From Paenibacillus paridis (lineage in GTDB: Bacteria; Bacillota; Bacilli; Paenibacillales; Paenibacillaceae): DNA of 64,000 nucleotides. A program made the translations under genes and the position numbers. A model generated the notes under the pieces. The model was not told the DNA's origin. It was given only the letters and a program-made list of their open reading frames with translations, and made no database searches. Below, one piece after another: positions 37,105 to 46,608 of the stretch. Location: NCBI RefSeq assembly GCF_006345825.1, contig NZ_VCIX01000080.1, positions 65,129-129,128 of the forward strand, given 5' to 3'. How positions within the stretch are numbered: the stretch's first letter is position 1; every line of letters begins with the position of its first letter.

Positions 37105-37338
37105 TTAGTCCGGAAGCCGCTTGTTTTCTTTATCATTATTTTCTGAGCGATTTACTTCAGCACGGCTGGAATCCTTGTCCTTACGATCATCATCGTCCAT
37201 GATATCTCTTGCACCTGCTTTGAATTCACGCAGCGTCCGTCCGAAAGCACGGCCGAGCTCCGGCAGCTTGTTTGGTCCAAACAGCAGCAAAGCGACCAAG
37301 ACTAACAATATAATACCCGTTGCACCTATACCTGACAT
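37105..37338 (-). CDS. tatA: Twin-arginine translocase TatA
   Basis: The 77-residue protein has a single N-terminal helix (GIILLVLVALLLFGPNKLPELGRAFG), the FGPxKLPE hinge, an amphipathic helix and a charged tail. It forms the variable-size pore that works with TatC. AAGGAGG precedes the ATG. It is co-transcribed with tatC. Confidence 0.96.
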   Translation of the reverse strand: MSGIGATGIILLVLVALLLFGPNKLPELGRAFGRTLREFKAGARDIMDDDDRKDKDSSRAEVNRSENNDKENKRLPD

Positions 37339-37393
37339 CTTATTACCTCCTTCATGTCTTACGAACCCCTATGGCTTCGCAAGCATTTTAAAC

Positions 37394-38449
37394 TTAGCAG
37401 TTGTTTAACCCGCCGTAGCCCATACTGACGATATCTTCACGCACAATCGTATCCCCCGCCAAAATTCGTGGCAGCAGCACATCAAAGGATGTGTACGGAT
37501 CATGCATTACGCAGCCCGGCAAGCCCATAATCGGCACTCCATTCAAATAACCGATGAGCAGCATCGAGCCTGGCAGCATCGGTGTTCCATAACTTATGAT
37601 CTCCGCGCCTGATGCTTTAATCGCGCCCGGCGTGCGGTCATCGGGATCTACCGACATTCCGCCTGTCACTAGTATCATATCATACCCTTGTTCAAGCAAA
37701 TAGTGTATTTCCTTGACAATTGTTTGTCGATCATCCGGTGCAAATCTCTGCTCGCCAACCTCTGAGCCAAGAGCTTCTAGCTTGCTTCTCACGGCCGGAC
37801 CGAATTTATCCTCGATTCTGCCGTTAAACACTTCTCCGCCAGTCGTTAACAGGCCTGCTCGAATTTTCCGGAAAGGCTTGACGGTTAGAGGAGAATGCCC
37901 TTCATATGCTGCGCGGTATTCAGCAGCCAATCGCTCCACAGCTTCTACCTTTGCTTTGGGCACAACGAGCGGGATGGCCCTTGTTGCAGCAAGCTGCTGT
38001 CCAGGCTTGACAACCGTATTGGTCTTAATCGTAGCCAGCGCGATTTCTCCAAGCTCGTTAATGGCATCCACGATGCTTTTATCCACGATTGCCAATCCGA
38101 GAAGATTCGATTTGATGCCTACCTTGCCCTCATGGGGCTCGGATAGCAGAAGCTGATCGTCTTGCAAAGCCTTGGCCATTCGAATCGCCGCGTCATCCTC
38201 ATGCAGTTCATTTTCGCCAAGTTCCATAATGTAAATATGTTCTTTGCCGATATCAAGCAGGTTAGGAATATCTGCCTCGGTGATCACATGCCCTCTCTTG
38301 AAGAGACGTCCCTTGAATTGGCCGGGAATAATACGCGTCAAATCATGTGCCAGCCGCAGCCCAATTGCATCATAGACGGATACTTCCCTTAGTATGGTCG
38401 TTCCCAGCTGCTCGACACCATCGTTTCCCTGCTGCTGATTTTGGCTCAT
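37394..38449 (-). CDS. MoeA-like molybdopterin-binding protein
   Basis: The 351-residue protein has a C-terminal MoCF/Mog-type molybdopterin-binding domain (about 175-345: LTTGGEVFNGRIEDKFGP, ILVTGGMSVDPDDRTPGAI, GVPIMGLPGCVMHDPYT). Its N-terminal part resembles the MoeA N-domain (VYDAIGLRLAHDLTRI, FKRGHVITEADIPNLL) but is shorter than in true MoeA. It may insert Mo or bind the cofactor, or be a family member of other use. Its ATG overlaps the mogA stop (ATGA), so they are coupled. In B. subtilis the redox regulator rex occupies this spot; rex is absent here. Confidence 0.8.
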   Translation of the reverse strand: MSQNQQQGNDGVEQLGTTILREVSVYDAIGLRLAHDLTRIIPGQFKGRLFKRGHVITEADIPNLLDIGKEHIYIMELGENELHEDDAAIRMAKALQDDQLLLSEPHEGKVGIKSNLLGLAIVDKSIVDAINELGEIALATIKTNTVVKPGQQLAATRAIPLVVPKAKVEAVERLAAEYRAAYEGHSPLTVKPFRKIRAGLLTTGGEVFNGRIEDKFGPAVRSKLEALGSEVGEQRFAPDDRQTIVKEIHYLLEQGYDMILVTGGMSVDPDDRTPGAIKASGAEIISYGTPMLPGSMLLIGYLNGVPIMGLPGCVMHDPYTSFDVLLPRILAGDTIVREDIVSMGYGGLNNC

Positions 38450-38940
38450 CCGCTATGCTCCCCCAGCTGGCCGGACAAGATGCCCAGTGCATGCGGCAGT
38501 TGATCCATAATCGCCATCAAGCTCTCGTGAACGCCTTTTGGGCTGCCAGGCAAATTGACAATAAGCGAGCTTCCACGAATGCCGCAAACGCCGCGGGAGA
38601 GCATGGCCCTTCTGGTCTTCTGCAAAGCCCCCATCCGCATCGCCTCTGCTAGCCCCGGCACGGCACGATCAATGACCTTAAGCGTTGCTTCTGGTGTGAC
38701 ATCACGCTGGGCAAGCCCCGTCCCGCCTGTCGTTAGTACTAGATCGGCATGGAAATACTCCGTCATCTCAATGATCGCAGCCATAATTTCATCCTGCTCA
38801 TCAGGAACAATTCGGTAATCCACAATTTCGCCGCCGAGCTCTTCCTCAATCAGCTCGCGAATAACCTGAGCGCTTGTGTCCTCTCGCTCCCCGCGTGATC
38901 CTTTATCGCTTGCCGTTAATATTGCTACCTTCCACCGCAT
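38446..38940 (-). CDS. mogA: Molybdopterin adenylyltransferase (MogA/MoaB family)
   Basis: The 164-residue enzyme activates molybdopterin with ATP before molybdate insertion. Family motifs are ILTASDKGSRGEREDTS, LVLTTGGTGLAQRDVTPEA and SRGVCGIRGSSLIVNLPGSPKGV. The length is typical. It lies 27 bp after moaC and overlaps the MoeA-like gene, in a molybdenum-cofactor operon. Confidence 0.92.
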   Translation of the reverse strand: MRWKVAILTASDKGSRGEREDTSAQVIRELIEEELGGEIVDYRIVPDEQDEIMAAIIEMTEYFHADLVLTTGGTGLAQRDVTPEATLKVIDRAVPGLAEAMRMGALQKTRRAMLSRGVCGIRGSSLIVNLPGSPKGVHESLMAIMDQLPHALGILSGQLGEHSG

Positions 38941-38967
38941 TTCCCATTCCTCCCATTCCTATTCCGC

Positions 38968-39447
38968 TCATGGGTTTGACGAAATTTGATAATCTCCGCT
39001 CTTGCCGCCAGTTTTAGATACCAGTTGCGTCGGCCCAATGACCATATCCTTTTGCAATGCCTTACACATGTCATACACAGTCAAAGCCGCCGCAGAGACA
39101 GCCGTAAGGGCCTCCATCTCTACGCCCGTTTTTCCAGTGGTCTTCACGACGCCTTCTATGTATAGCTCGTCCGTCCCATTATCGGTGAACATAATATTTA
39201 TGCCTGTGAGCGGAAGCGGGTGACACATTGGAATCCAATCTGCTGTTTTTTTGGCGGCCATTATCGCTGCAACCTGGGCAACGGCCAGCACATCCCCTTT
39301 GCCAATTTTGCCTGCCTTAATTTGTGCTAATGTTTCCGGATTCATGATTACTTTCGTTTGAGCAACGGCAGTGCGTGAAGTGACTTCCTTCTCGGTAATG
39401 TCAACCATCCGCGCCCGTCCCTGCTCATTAAAATGCGTCAGTTCCAC
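38968..39447 (-). CDS. moaC: Cyclic pyranopterin monophosphate synthase MoaC
   Basis: The 159-residue enzyme, with MoaA, converts GTP to cyclic pyranopterin monophosphate, the first step of molybdenum-cofactor synthesis. It shows the hallmark segments [46 protein letters not shown] and [23 protein letters not shown] set the start at GTG 39447, with GGAG 8 nt upstream. An earlier GTG at 39456 would have almost no spacing. It overlaps the end of the upstream cyclo-ligase gene by 20 nt. Confidence 0.94.
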   Translation of the reverse strand: MELTHFNEQGRARMVDITEKEVTSRTAVAQTKVIMNPETLAQIKAGKIGKGDVLAVAQVAAIMAAKKTADWIPMCHPLPLTGINIMFTDNGTDELYIEGVVKTTGKTGVEMEALTAVSAAALTVYDMCKALQKDMVIGPTQLVSKTGGKSGDYQISSNP

Positions 39448-40075
39448 TCCTATCACTCCTTCTATGCAAATACACCGCTTGCTCGGTAATTACCCCGTCC
39501 ATGACTAAATCATGTCTTTCGAGAGGAACCTCGTCAATTAGCTGTTCTTCAAATGAAGCGCCGAGCCATAGCCGATGGCCATTTCCAGCTGCGTAGCCTT
39601 GCATTTGTTCAGCGAATCGGTCGTAATAGCCTCCGCCGTACCCCAATCGCCCGCCATTCCTGTCGAAAGCAAGGCCTGGAACAATAATGGCTCCCGGTGC
39701 AGCTCCTGCTTCCACCTTTGTCGCTGCTTCGGGGTTTGGCTCCATGATCCCATATGCACCCGGTGTTAGCTCGTCCCAGCTTCGCAAATAATAAAGGATC
39801 ATCGAACGATCGGCAGCTATGCATTTGGGCACGATAACTTCACGTCCCGTTCGCCAGCCCCATTCAATAAGCTCAGATAAATCAAGCTCGCTCCTAAAAG
39901 CAATGTATACCATAAAAGAATCGACAGATCTGCTTTCAAACAGCATTTGTGCATTTGTGCAGGCAGCGGCTGAGGCTATTTTCCTCTGCTCTGCTCGCAG
40001 ACCATTCCGTTTCATGGCCATCTGTTTCCGTATGTAAGTTTTATCGCCAATTGGATTTGTTTCAGCCAAAAGCAT
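39428..40075 (-). CDS. 5-formyltetrahydrofolate cyclo-ligase
   Basis: The 215-residue enzyme makes 5,10-methenyl-THF from 5-formyl-THF with ATP. Family features include DKTYIRKQM near the N-terminus, the folate/ATP region [22 protein letters not shown], and [12 protein letters not shown] [16 protein letters not shown] at the end. The ATG at 40075 sits very close to AGGTGA; a TTG two codons on is an alternative. It is divergent from the ydiF-like gene and starts the moaC-mogA-moeA-like-tatA-tatC direction. Confidence 0.92.
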   Translation of the reverse strand: MLLAETNPIGDKTYIRKQMAMKRNGLRAEQRKIASAAACTNAQMLFESRSVDSFMVYIAFRSELDLSELIEWGWRTGREVIVPKCIAADRSMILYYLRSWDELTPGAYGIMEPNPEAATKVEAGAAPGAIIVPGLAFDRNGGRLGYGGGYYDRFAEQMQGYAAGNGHRLWLGASFEEQLIDEVPLERHDLVMDGVITEQAVYLHRRSDRSGTDAF

Positions 40076-40223
40076 TCACCTATTCTGCATTACATCATTT
40101 TTCTTTCATTAATAGTAGTTTACCACTGTTATGCAACTTTCGCCAATGCAAGCGCTCGTTTATGGTACACTAAGGAGTAGTGAAAGCCTACTTAATTTAC
40201 AATTATTTGTTGGAGGTTTCAAA

Positions 40224-42158
40224 ATGCTGCTGCAGGTTTCTAACGTAACAAAGAGCTACGGCGTTAACGTCGTGTTATCCAATATTTCATTGCAGGTTCA
40301 AGAAAGAGAACGGATCGGCCTGGTCGGAGTTAACGGAGCCGGCAAATCCACGCTGCTAAAAATTATCGCTGGCGAAATGTCCATGGATTCAGGGGCCATT
40401 CATAAAGCAAAAGAAACAAAAATCGGCTATCTCGCCCAAAATAGCGGCTTACAATCCAGCCGTACGATTGAAGCTGAAATGCTTGCTGTGTTTGCTCATT
40501 TGCTAGAAGCGGAACAGGAGCTTCGCGAGCTAGAGATCAAAATTGCCGATCCTGCCCTTCATGATGATGAGAAAAAATACACCGATATCCTTGACCGCTA
40601 TGCCAAGCGCTCCGATTGGTTTCGCGAGCAAGGCGGATTCGAAATCAATACCCGCATTAACAGCGTTCTTCATGGCATGGGATTTGGCAGTTTTCCGCCC
40701 GACACCTTAATTTCAACGCTAAGCGGCGGTCAAAAGACACGCCTAGCTCTCGCCCGTATTTTGCTTCAGGCACCCGATTTGCTCATGCTCGATGAGCCTA
40801 CCAACTATCTTGACATTGAGACATTAACCTGGTTGGAATCATATTTGCGCGGATATTCTGGCGCTATTCTTGTCGTTTCGCATGACCGGTATTTTCTCGA
40901 TGCGCTTGCACAGACGATAATTGAAATCGAGCGTCACACATCGAAACGCTACACTGGCAATTACAGCCGATATATGGAGCTTAAAGCTGCCGAATATGAA
41001 ATCAATATGCGGCAGTTCGAGAAGCAGCAGGATGAAATTTCTCGGATGGAGCAGTTCGTCCAGCGCAACATCGTCCGGGCTTCAACCACGAAGCGGGCAC
41101 AAAGCCGCCGCAAAGCACTCGACAAAATGGACCGTCTGGACAAGCCTCAGGGCGATTTGAAAAAAGCAAATTTCACATTCGAAATCGAACGTTCGACAGG
41201 TAAAGACGTTCTTGCCGTTCAAGATGTTTCCGTTACCTTCCCAGAGAAGGACTCCCCCATATTCCGCAACGTTTCCTTCCAGCTTACCAGAGGCGAAACC
41301 GTGGCATTAATCGGACCTAACGGCATCGGTAAATCGACCTTGCTGAAAGTAATCGTCGGACAAAATGAGCCTACGTCTGGTACCATCCGTTTCGGAACGC
41401 ATGTCAAAGTCGGCTATTATGACCAGGAGCAAACTAGGTTAAACGGTCAAAACACCGTTCTTGAAGAAGTATGGGGCAATTACTCCCATATGGAAGAAGC
41501 CCGCATCCGCACGGTATTGGGTAACTTCTTATTCAGCGGCGAGGATGTACTAAAACGAGTTTCATCACTTAGCGGCGGTGAGAAAGCACGGGTCTCGCTA
41601 GCCAAGCTGATGTTAGCCCAAGCGAATGTGCTCATTTTGGATGAGCCTACCAACCATCTTGATCTCTTCAGTAAAGAAGTGCTTGAAGCTGCTTTGCTTG
41701 ATTATGAAGGTACTTTGCTGTTCATATCCCATGACCGTTACTTCCTGAACAAGATGGCAGAACGAATTGTCGAACTCAAACCAACGGGAACAGATCATTT
41801 CCTAGGAAATTATGACGAAATGATAGAGAAAAAAATTGAAATCGAAGAAGCAAGGCTCGAAGCGCTGTCAAAACAGGCTACTCGCTCAAAATCTACAGCT
41901 GTTTCCGACAATGCTCCCGCCAGTTCCTATGAAGCCGACAAGCAAGCCAAGCGCGAAGAACGTGCAAAACAGCGCAAGCTGGAGCAGTTGGAACAAGAAA
42001 TTGCTACACTTGAGCAGCAAATTACGGAATTGGAAGTACAGCTTACAAATCCGTCAATTTTCAACGATTATATTCGGATTCAGGAAATTCAGGCGGTCAT
42101 AGAAACTCGTAAAAACTCTCTAGCAGCCGCCTATGAAGATTGGGAGCAATACATGTAA
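40224..42158 (+). CDS. ydiF: ABC-F ribosome-associated ATPase (YdiF-like)
   Basis: The 644-residue soluble protein has two ABC ATPase domains without membrane helices: Walker A GVNGAGKST (~36-44) and GPNGIGKST (second half), signatures LSGGQKTR and LSGGEKAR, and an interdomain linker rich in Arg/Lys (MEQFVQRNIVRASTTKRAQSR). A C-terminal coiled coil follows (about 560-640). ABC-F proteins act at the ribosome E-site. Position next to moaC and tatAC matches B. subtilis ydiF. The ATG at 40224 has GGAGG 7 nt upstream; the in-frame upstream extension is not supported. It is one of few plus-strand genes. Confidence 0.92.
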   Translation: MLLQVSNVTKSYGVNVVLSNISLQVQERERIGLVGVNGAGKSTLLKIIAGEMSMDSGAIHKAKETKIGYLAQNSGLQSSRTIEAEMLAVFAHLLEAEQELRELEIKIADPALHDDEKKYTDILDRYAKRSDWFREQGGFEINTRINSVLHGMGFGSFPPDTLISTLSGGQKTRLALARILLQAPDLLMLDEPTNYLDIETLTWLESYLRGYSGAILVVSHDRYFLDALAQTIIEIERHTSKRYTGNYSRYMELKAAEYEINMRQFEKQQDEISRMEQFVQRNIVRASTTKRAQSRRKALDKMDRLDKPQGDLKKANFTFEIERSTGKDVLAVQDVSVTFPEKDSPIFRNVSFQLTRGETVALIGPNGIGKSTLLKVIVGQNEPTSGTIRFGTHVKVGYYDQEQTRLNGQNTVLEEVWGNYSHMEEARIRTVLGNFLFSGEDVLKRVSSLSGGEKARVSLAKLMLAQANVLILDEPTNHLDLFSKEVLEAALLDYEGTLLFISHDRYFLNKMAERIVELKPTGTDHFLGNYDEMIEKKIEIEEARLEALSKQATRSKSTAVSDNAPASSYEADKQAKREERAKQRKLEQLEQEIATLEQQITELEVQLTNPSIFNDYIRIQEIQAVIETRKNSLAAAYEDWEQYM

Positions 42159-42185
42159 CCGATCAACAATATCATGCAAGACATA

Positions 42186-42223
42186 AAACGGCAGGTTAAG
42201 GATAAATCCTTAATCTGCCGTTT
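42186..42223. terminator. Shared terminator between ydiF-like gene and comA
   Basis: AAACGGCAG (42186-42194) and CTGCCGTTT (42215-42223) enclose an inner TTAAGGAT/ATCCTTAA stem. It lies between convergent genes and has a T-rich end on the minus strand. Confidence 0.8.
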
Positions 42224-42274
42224 ATGATTAACTGGGTAAATGCTTTGTTGCATAAAATGTCCCAGCGTATCTAA

Positions 42275-42925
42275 TTAATATTGTTCTAGGCTGATTAAAC
42301 CGAGTCGTTGTGCCTCTTTGATCGCTTCCGAGCGCGAGCGGACATTCAGCTTGTCAAAAATTCGCGATAGCTGATACTCTACGTTTCTCTGGCTGACATG
42401 CAGCATGGCTGCCAGCTCCTTATTGCTAACACCAGTTGCTACCTCGTGTAGAATCGTCTGCTCTTTCTCGTTAATCGATACATCCTCAATCGTAACTTCG
42501 GTCCTGCCTATAGTTACCTCATGCCGTCTAAGCTGCTTGAGAAGCGTGATTGGGATAACCGTATCTCCCCTCATTACGCAGCGAATCGCATTGTGAAGTT
42601 GCTCTCTGGAAACCGTCTTGGAAATGAAGCCTGATACGCCTGACTCGATAAGCAAGTTAAAATGCGAGCCAATCTCATAACCCGAATAAATAATAACTTT
42701 TCGTTCCGGGTCCTGTTGGATGAGACGCTTGGTTAGCTCCAGACCGCTAATGCCAGGCATGTTCAAATCGCATAAAATCAGATCAAAAGGCTCTACCTGT
42801 ACAATATCAAGCGCCTCGATTGCCGATAGGACAACCGCTACCGACATCTCGGAGTCTTGCTCAATCATCGTTTTTGTTCCTTCCCCAACGGAAGGATGGT
42901 CATCAACTAATAAGATACGAATCAC
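42275..42925 (-). CDS. comA: ComA-like NarL/LuxR-type response regulator
   Basis: The 216-residue regulator has a receiver domain (about 1-120, DDHPSVGEG, phospho-acceptor Asp in LILCDLNMPG, Lys in FISKTVS) and a C-terminal LuxR helix-turn-helix (about 150-210, VATGVSNKELAAMLHVSQRNVEYQLSRIF-like core). Start GTG 42925 follows GAGGGG and overlaps the kinase gene by 23 nt, so it is translationally coupled to comP. It is assigned to ComA because it closes a comQ-comX-comP-comA array. Confidence 0.9.
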   Translation of the reverse strand: MIRILLVDDHPSVGEGTKTMIEQDSEMSVAVVLSAIEALDIVQVEPFDLILCDLNMPGISGLELTKRLIQQDPERKVIIYSGYEIGSHFNLLIESGVSGFISKTVSREQLHNAIRCVMRGDTVIPITLLKQLRRHEVTIGRTEVTIEDVSINEKEQTILHEVATGVSNKELAAMLHVSQRNVEYQLSRIFDKLNVRSRSEAIKEAQRLGLISLEQY

Positions 42926-45299
42926 GCGATATACCCCTCTCCGATATGCCGGTTGTCATTGTTTCTGGCAACAAAATAACAACCTCTAGGCCGTTACCGC
43001 GTTGAGAATAAAATGAAATGTCTCCTTCAAGACCCGTCACCCGTTCTTTAATGCCTGACAAGCCCATATGCTCGAAAGAAACTGTCATTTGATTTACATC
43101 CATACCTACACCGTCATCCTGATACCGGAAATAGATAGTTCCTTTACGCAGCTCTAGCTCAAGAATAACTAATTTAGCTTGTGAATGTTTGTCCGCATTG
43201 CGAAGCAGCTCTTGCACAATACGATATATAGCCGTAATTTGCTCCTCATTAAGCGGACGGTTAAACGATTTAGCGCGGAAATCAACTGCAAAATTCACGC
43301 GCATTTGAGTATGCTCAATAATGGATTCCACGGCCTCAACCACGCCCATTTCCTTCAGCAGCGGCGGACGAAGCTCGTTGCAGGTCTCCCTAATTTGATG
43401 GATAACATCGAGCAGCCCCTCCTTGATATCCTCCAGCTCCCGCCCAAGACTATCCGAAATCGGATAATCCATCATGATAGATTCGAGCTTCCGATACCAT
43501 AACAGCTGGTCCTGCAGTGCTGAATCGTGTAAATCTGCAGCGAGCTTCCTTCTCTCGTTCTCCGACAAGCAGAATAGCAGGCGAAGCACCCATGGTGAAG
43601 TAGACTGTTCCTTGCGAACTTCGGATTCCAGATCCTCGATCAGTCCCTCAATTAAATACAAGTTTTCAAAAACGATACTGGAATAGTTCGACATCGTCTT
43701 AAGCCAGCGAAGCTCGTCCGAGTTGAAGCGAGTATGGTTCGTCTTCATTCCGATCCAGAGAATATGATATCTCGACCGCTGCCTTCCGATAACCAGTCCC
43801 AGGCCGTAAGGTAATTCAATCAGCTCGCCAACCTGAAGGGAATTAACCGTTCCCAGCAAAAATTCTGCCGTGATCAGTTCCTCCGGATGCTCTCCCATCG
43901 GATAGACGGTATTTTCCGATTGCTCGACCACCATGAACGTAATGCGATTGACTGGCAGTAGATCAGCAATCTCCTGCTTTAGCACAGCCTCCAAATCGCC
44001 TTGCTTCATAACTCTGGCTATTTTGCGGGAGAAGCGGTCAAGGCTGTCCTGGTAGCTGTACATCGCCTTGAACAGCTTTGGTCTAAAGCGTTGATCGATT
44101 TGTTCTTTGGCATATAAAAACAACGTCATTCCGATGTAGATGACAAAAAACACGCCAAACCATGCGGCCCATGACGGATTGTTCTCCCCTAGTAATACAA
44201 AAGCTACAAGAGCAGACACGATGACTGCGGGTACAAATGCAAGCGCCGTGTAGTATTTAAATCTCGTTAAAATAAAATCAATATCGAACAATTGATTGGA
44301 AGTGGATAAATAGAAATAGACGATTGGAAGAATAAATAAAAAGAGCGCCGTAAATGCCGCCGGGAGAATTTGGCTTTTCCCGAATATTTGAGGAAGCAAA
44401 TTCAATGTGGCGAATGGTGTAAATGCTACCAAATGCGATATGAGCGTAATGGTAAACAGAGAGTGCAGCTTGGTATTCCGATATTTCATAAATTTGCTGA
44501 CTAGCTTAAATACGCATACTAAATTGCCTAAGAGCACCATCCCGCTAAAGGCCATTTCAATATAGTTATAAAATTGGATGGGAAACAGATTGGTCCAAAT
44601 ATAGAGCAAGCTGGAAGCACCGACTAGCCCTATTACGGTGAATAAAGTACGCAGCAGTTTCTTGCTGATGAAATTCACGTCGAATCTTTGCAAATAAATA
44701 TTCATAAAACTCATAAACAGCAAAGGAATGGCAGGCAATATTAAATAAATAACGCTAATGCCTACTGGATCGCTTCGATAAGAAGCGGCTGAGCTGTAAT
44801 AGCTAATCCCAATAGAAATAAAAAATAAAATAAGCATAATGACAGATTTGTCGTTTCTTCGCTTCACATATAAAAACGCGGAGAAAGCGCAAAAAATAAC
44901 AAGCGATATTCCCGGAATATACAATTGAAGCAATAGTTCCCAAAGCGAATGGTCACCTGTCCATCCTTTCGGAAAGGATATGGCTTGCTGAACGTTATCC
45001 TTATGTAAGAGAAGAACATTATCGGCGTTCTCAATTGAATTATACTTCTTCACATTGCGGAACTCTTCAACCGGCTGGCCGTTAACCTCTAGAATCTGAT
45101 CGCCTACCCTTATTCCCTTTACTTCTGCCTGACCTGCTGGCTCTATCGACTTCACGATATAGCGATCGTCAGTATCCTGAATCAATACGGCACCTATAGA
45201 GGGGACTCTTACGATTACGGAAGTCAAATAGAGGAGCGAAGCGAGAAATATTGCTAGGAAGAGGATTGCAATCATGCGGTTCAATACGGTAGGTTTCAT
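42903..45299 (-). CDS. comP: ComP-like pheromone-sensing histidine kinase with PDZ domain
   Basis: The 798-residue membrane kinase has an N-terminal helix, an extracytoplasmic PDZ-like domain (about 35-85: VKSIEPAGQAEVKGIRVGDQILEVNG) and about eight further membrane helices (about 120-395). A cytoplasmic GAF-like linker follows, then the HisKA_3 dimerisation region with His591 in AADLHDSALQDQ, and the HATPase domain (N701 in LLRNADKHS, DDGVGM). This is the ComP layout. It should sense the modified ComX peptide outside and phosphorylate ComA. It starts 33 bp after comX with GAGGACAGC before ATG. The sensor half is expected to be specific to the local pheromone. Confidence 0.92.
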   Translation of the reverse strand: MKPTVLNRMIAILFLAIFLASLLYLTSVIVRVPSIGAVLIQDTDDRYIVKSIEPAGQAEVKGIRVGDQILEVNGQPVEEFRNVKKYNSIENADNVLLLHKDNVQQAISFPKGWTGDHSLWELLLQLYIPGISLVIFCAFSAFLYVKRRNDKSVIMLILFFISIGISYYSSAASYRSDPVGISVIYLILPAIPLLFMSFMNIYLQRFDVNFISKKLLRTLFTVIGLVGASSLLYIWTNLFPIQFYNYIEMAFSGMVLLGNLVCVFKLVSKFMKYRNTKLHSLFTITLISHLVAFTPFATLNLLPQIFGKSQILPAAFTALFLFILPIVYFYLSTSNQLFDIDFILTRFKYYTALAFVPAVIVSALVAFVLLGENNPSWAAWFGVFFVIYIGMTLFLYAKEQIDQRFRPKLFKAMYSYQDSLDRFSRKIARVMKQGDLEAVLKQEIADLLPVNRITFMVVEQSENTVYPMGEHPEELITAEFLLGTVNSLQVGELIELPYGLGLVIGRQRSRYHILWIGMKTNHTRFNSDELRWLKTMSNYSSIVFENLYLIEGLIEDLESEVRKEQSTSPWVLRLLFCLSENERRKLAADLHDSALQDQLLWYRKLESIMMDYPISDSLGRELEDIKEGLLDVIHQIRETCNELRPPLLKEMGVVEAVESIIEHTQMRVNFAVDFRAKSFNRPLNEEQITAIYRIVQELLRNADKHSQAKLVILELELRKGTIYFRYQDDGVGMDVNQMTVSFEHMGLSGIKERVTGLEGDISFYSQRGNGLEVVILLPETMTTGISERGISRDSYLIS

Positions 45300-45332
45300 G
45301 CTGTCCTCTTCCCTTCAAGCATAATCAAGATT

Positions 45333-45503
45333 TTAGCTCCACATGTATGCGTATCCGCTGTTCTTTTCGTTTTTTTCTTTAAGTTCGCCAAGAAGAGCTT
45401 TTTGTTCCGCCGCAGAAACACCTGCAATTTGCAATTGTCCACCCATAGCCATAGACATGTTACCAGTGTTGCTTACCAACTGTCGAATCGTTTCTTTCAA
45501 CAT
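45333..45503 (-). CDS. comX: ComX quorum-sensing pheromone precursor (56 aa)
   Basis: The ATG at 45503 has GGAGGAG 5 nt upstream, and the frame ends at TAA 45335-45333. The peptide begins MLKETIRQLV and ends NSGYAYMWS. A Trp near the C-terminus is the residue that ComQ prenylates in known ComX pheromones; here it is the next-to-last residue. Size (known precursors are about 50-75 residues), variable sequence and position between comQ and comP all fit ComX. The mature pheromone would be a short C-terminal fragment containing YAYMWS or similar; the cleavage point cannot be predicted. Identity rests on context plus the terminal Trp, since ComX sequences hardly align. Confidence 0.88.
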   Translation of the reverse strand: MLKETIRQLVSNTGNMSMAMGGQLQIAGVSAAEQKALLGELKEKNEKNSGYAYMWS

Positions 45504-45583
45504 TTTAACTCCTCCGCTTCTCTACTAAAATATTATAAAATATGATACTTCTCTACTATAACAGGAATAGAATCGACAGAAAA

Positions 45584-45621
45584 CGCAAAAGTGATTCGTA
45601 TTTACCGAAACGTCTTTTGCG
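45584..45621 (-). other. Stem-loop between comQ and comX (possible attenuator)
   Basis: CGCAAAAG (45584-45591) and CTTTTGCG (45614-45621) can pair. On the minus strand TTTTCTG follows. It lies in the 128-bp gap between comQ and comX and could reduce or reset transcription entering comX. A TATAAT-like element lies further on at about 45534-45539, so a separate comX promoter is possible. Confidence 0.45.
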
Positions 45622-45631
45622 CGGTTTGTTT

Positions 45632-46561
45632 TTATGCAATTTCTTGGTTTAAAATAGATAAAAAAGTCGATTTCCAAGGACTTATCTCCTGAATGGTATC
45701 CAAGAGCTCTTCAAAGCGATTATAGTGCATGCGACTCATGACTGATCCATACAATGTGACGCCCGTTCTCTCGCAAGTTTCGAGAAAAAGCTCACGCTTT
45801 GCTTCGACGTCCTGAATAGAGATAAAGCCTTGAAAATACTCTTTTATCCAAAGGTCCTCTTCCGCTTCTCCTTCTATTAAATAAAGAGTAAGCAAAGTAC
45901 GTTTCCGTTGTAGAAAATCGCTCTTGTCATCCCATCTTAGCAAATCACGGAGATCATTTTGAATTTGGGCCGCCATACCGATCTCGAGTGAATATTCAGC
46001 TACGATTGGATTCCAAGGCTGACCTGCGAGCAAAACACCAGTCATGCAGGCAAATTGCAGCATCGTTGCTGATTTTTGCTTAACCATAGCCAAGTAGGCT
46101 TGTTCGTCCTCTATTACATTGACCAAATCCAGCATTTGCCCGTTTGCTGCCTGAAGCAGCTGAGTATTCATCATTTCCATTAGGGAAAGCCGGATCTCGT
46201 TACCAGCACTGCTGACCAGCATAGCCTGTTGAGATAAGGTTAATAATGCCGTCGCCACATGAATTGCAATAGGCTGCGGCGCTTGCATCCACGACTTATG
46301 CGGAGCATCTTGGTCCTGAAGGTCATCGAGAATGTCCGAAGCCAGTACAAACAGTTCAACGGCAGCCGCGGCCTCGTAGGCTTCATCGCCCATACCGCCA
46401 AACATACGGTAGTGAATGACAGTCAGCTGTCCAAATCGAATGGATTCTGCCAGCTTGTCCTCAATAAACAGCTCTGCGTAATGGATAAGGGGCTCAGCTG
46501 TGAAGTATTGCTGAACCAGCCTCCGCATTTGCCCGGCTATAAGTGGATTACAATTATTCAC
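45632..46561 (-). CDS. comQ: ComQ isoprenyl transferase
   Basis: The 309-residue protein has the isoprenyl-diphosphate-synthase fold. The first Asp-rich motif is DDLQD (79-83) and a second-motif region is QNDLRDLL, as in ComQ. It should bind a prenyl diphosphate, attach it to the Trp of pre-ComX and assist maturation or export. GTG 46561 has GGAGG 7 nt upstream. It is directly upstream of comX and comP, the standard comQXPA order. Confidence 0.9.
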   Translation of the reverse strand: MNNCNPLIAGQMRRLVQQYFTAEPLIHYAELFIEDKLAESIRFGQLTVIHYRMFGGMGDEAYEAAAAVELFVLASDILDDLQDQDAPHKSWMQAPQPIAIHVATALLTLSQQAMLVSSAGNEIRLSLMEMMNTQLLQAANGQMLDLVNVIEDEQAYLAMVKQKSATMLQFACMTGVLLAGQPWNPIVAEYSLEIGMAAQIQNDLRDLLRWDDKSDFLQRKRTLLTLYLIEGEAEEDLWIKEYFQGFISIQDVEAKRELFLETCERTGVTLYGSVMSRMHYNRFEELLDTIQEISPWKSTFLSILNQEIA

Positions 46562-46608
46562 AATGGATCCTCCGCAAATCGTGATCCTTCTATTATACTA
46601 TGAAACCG

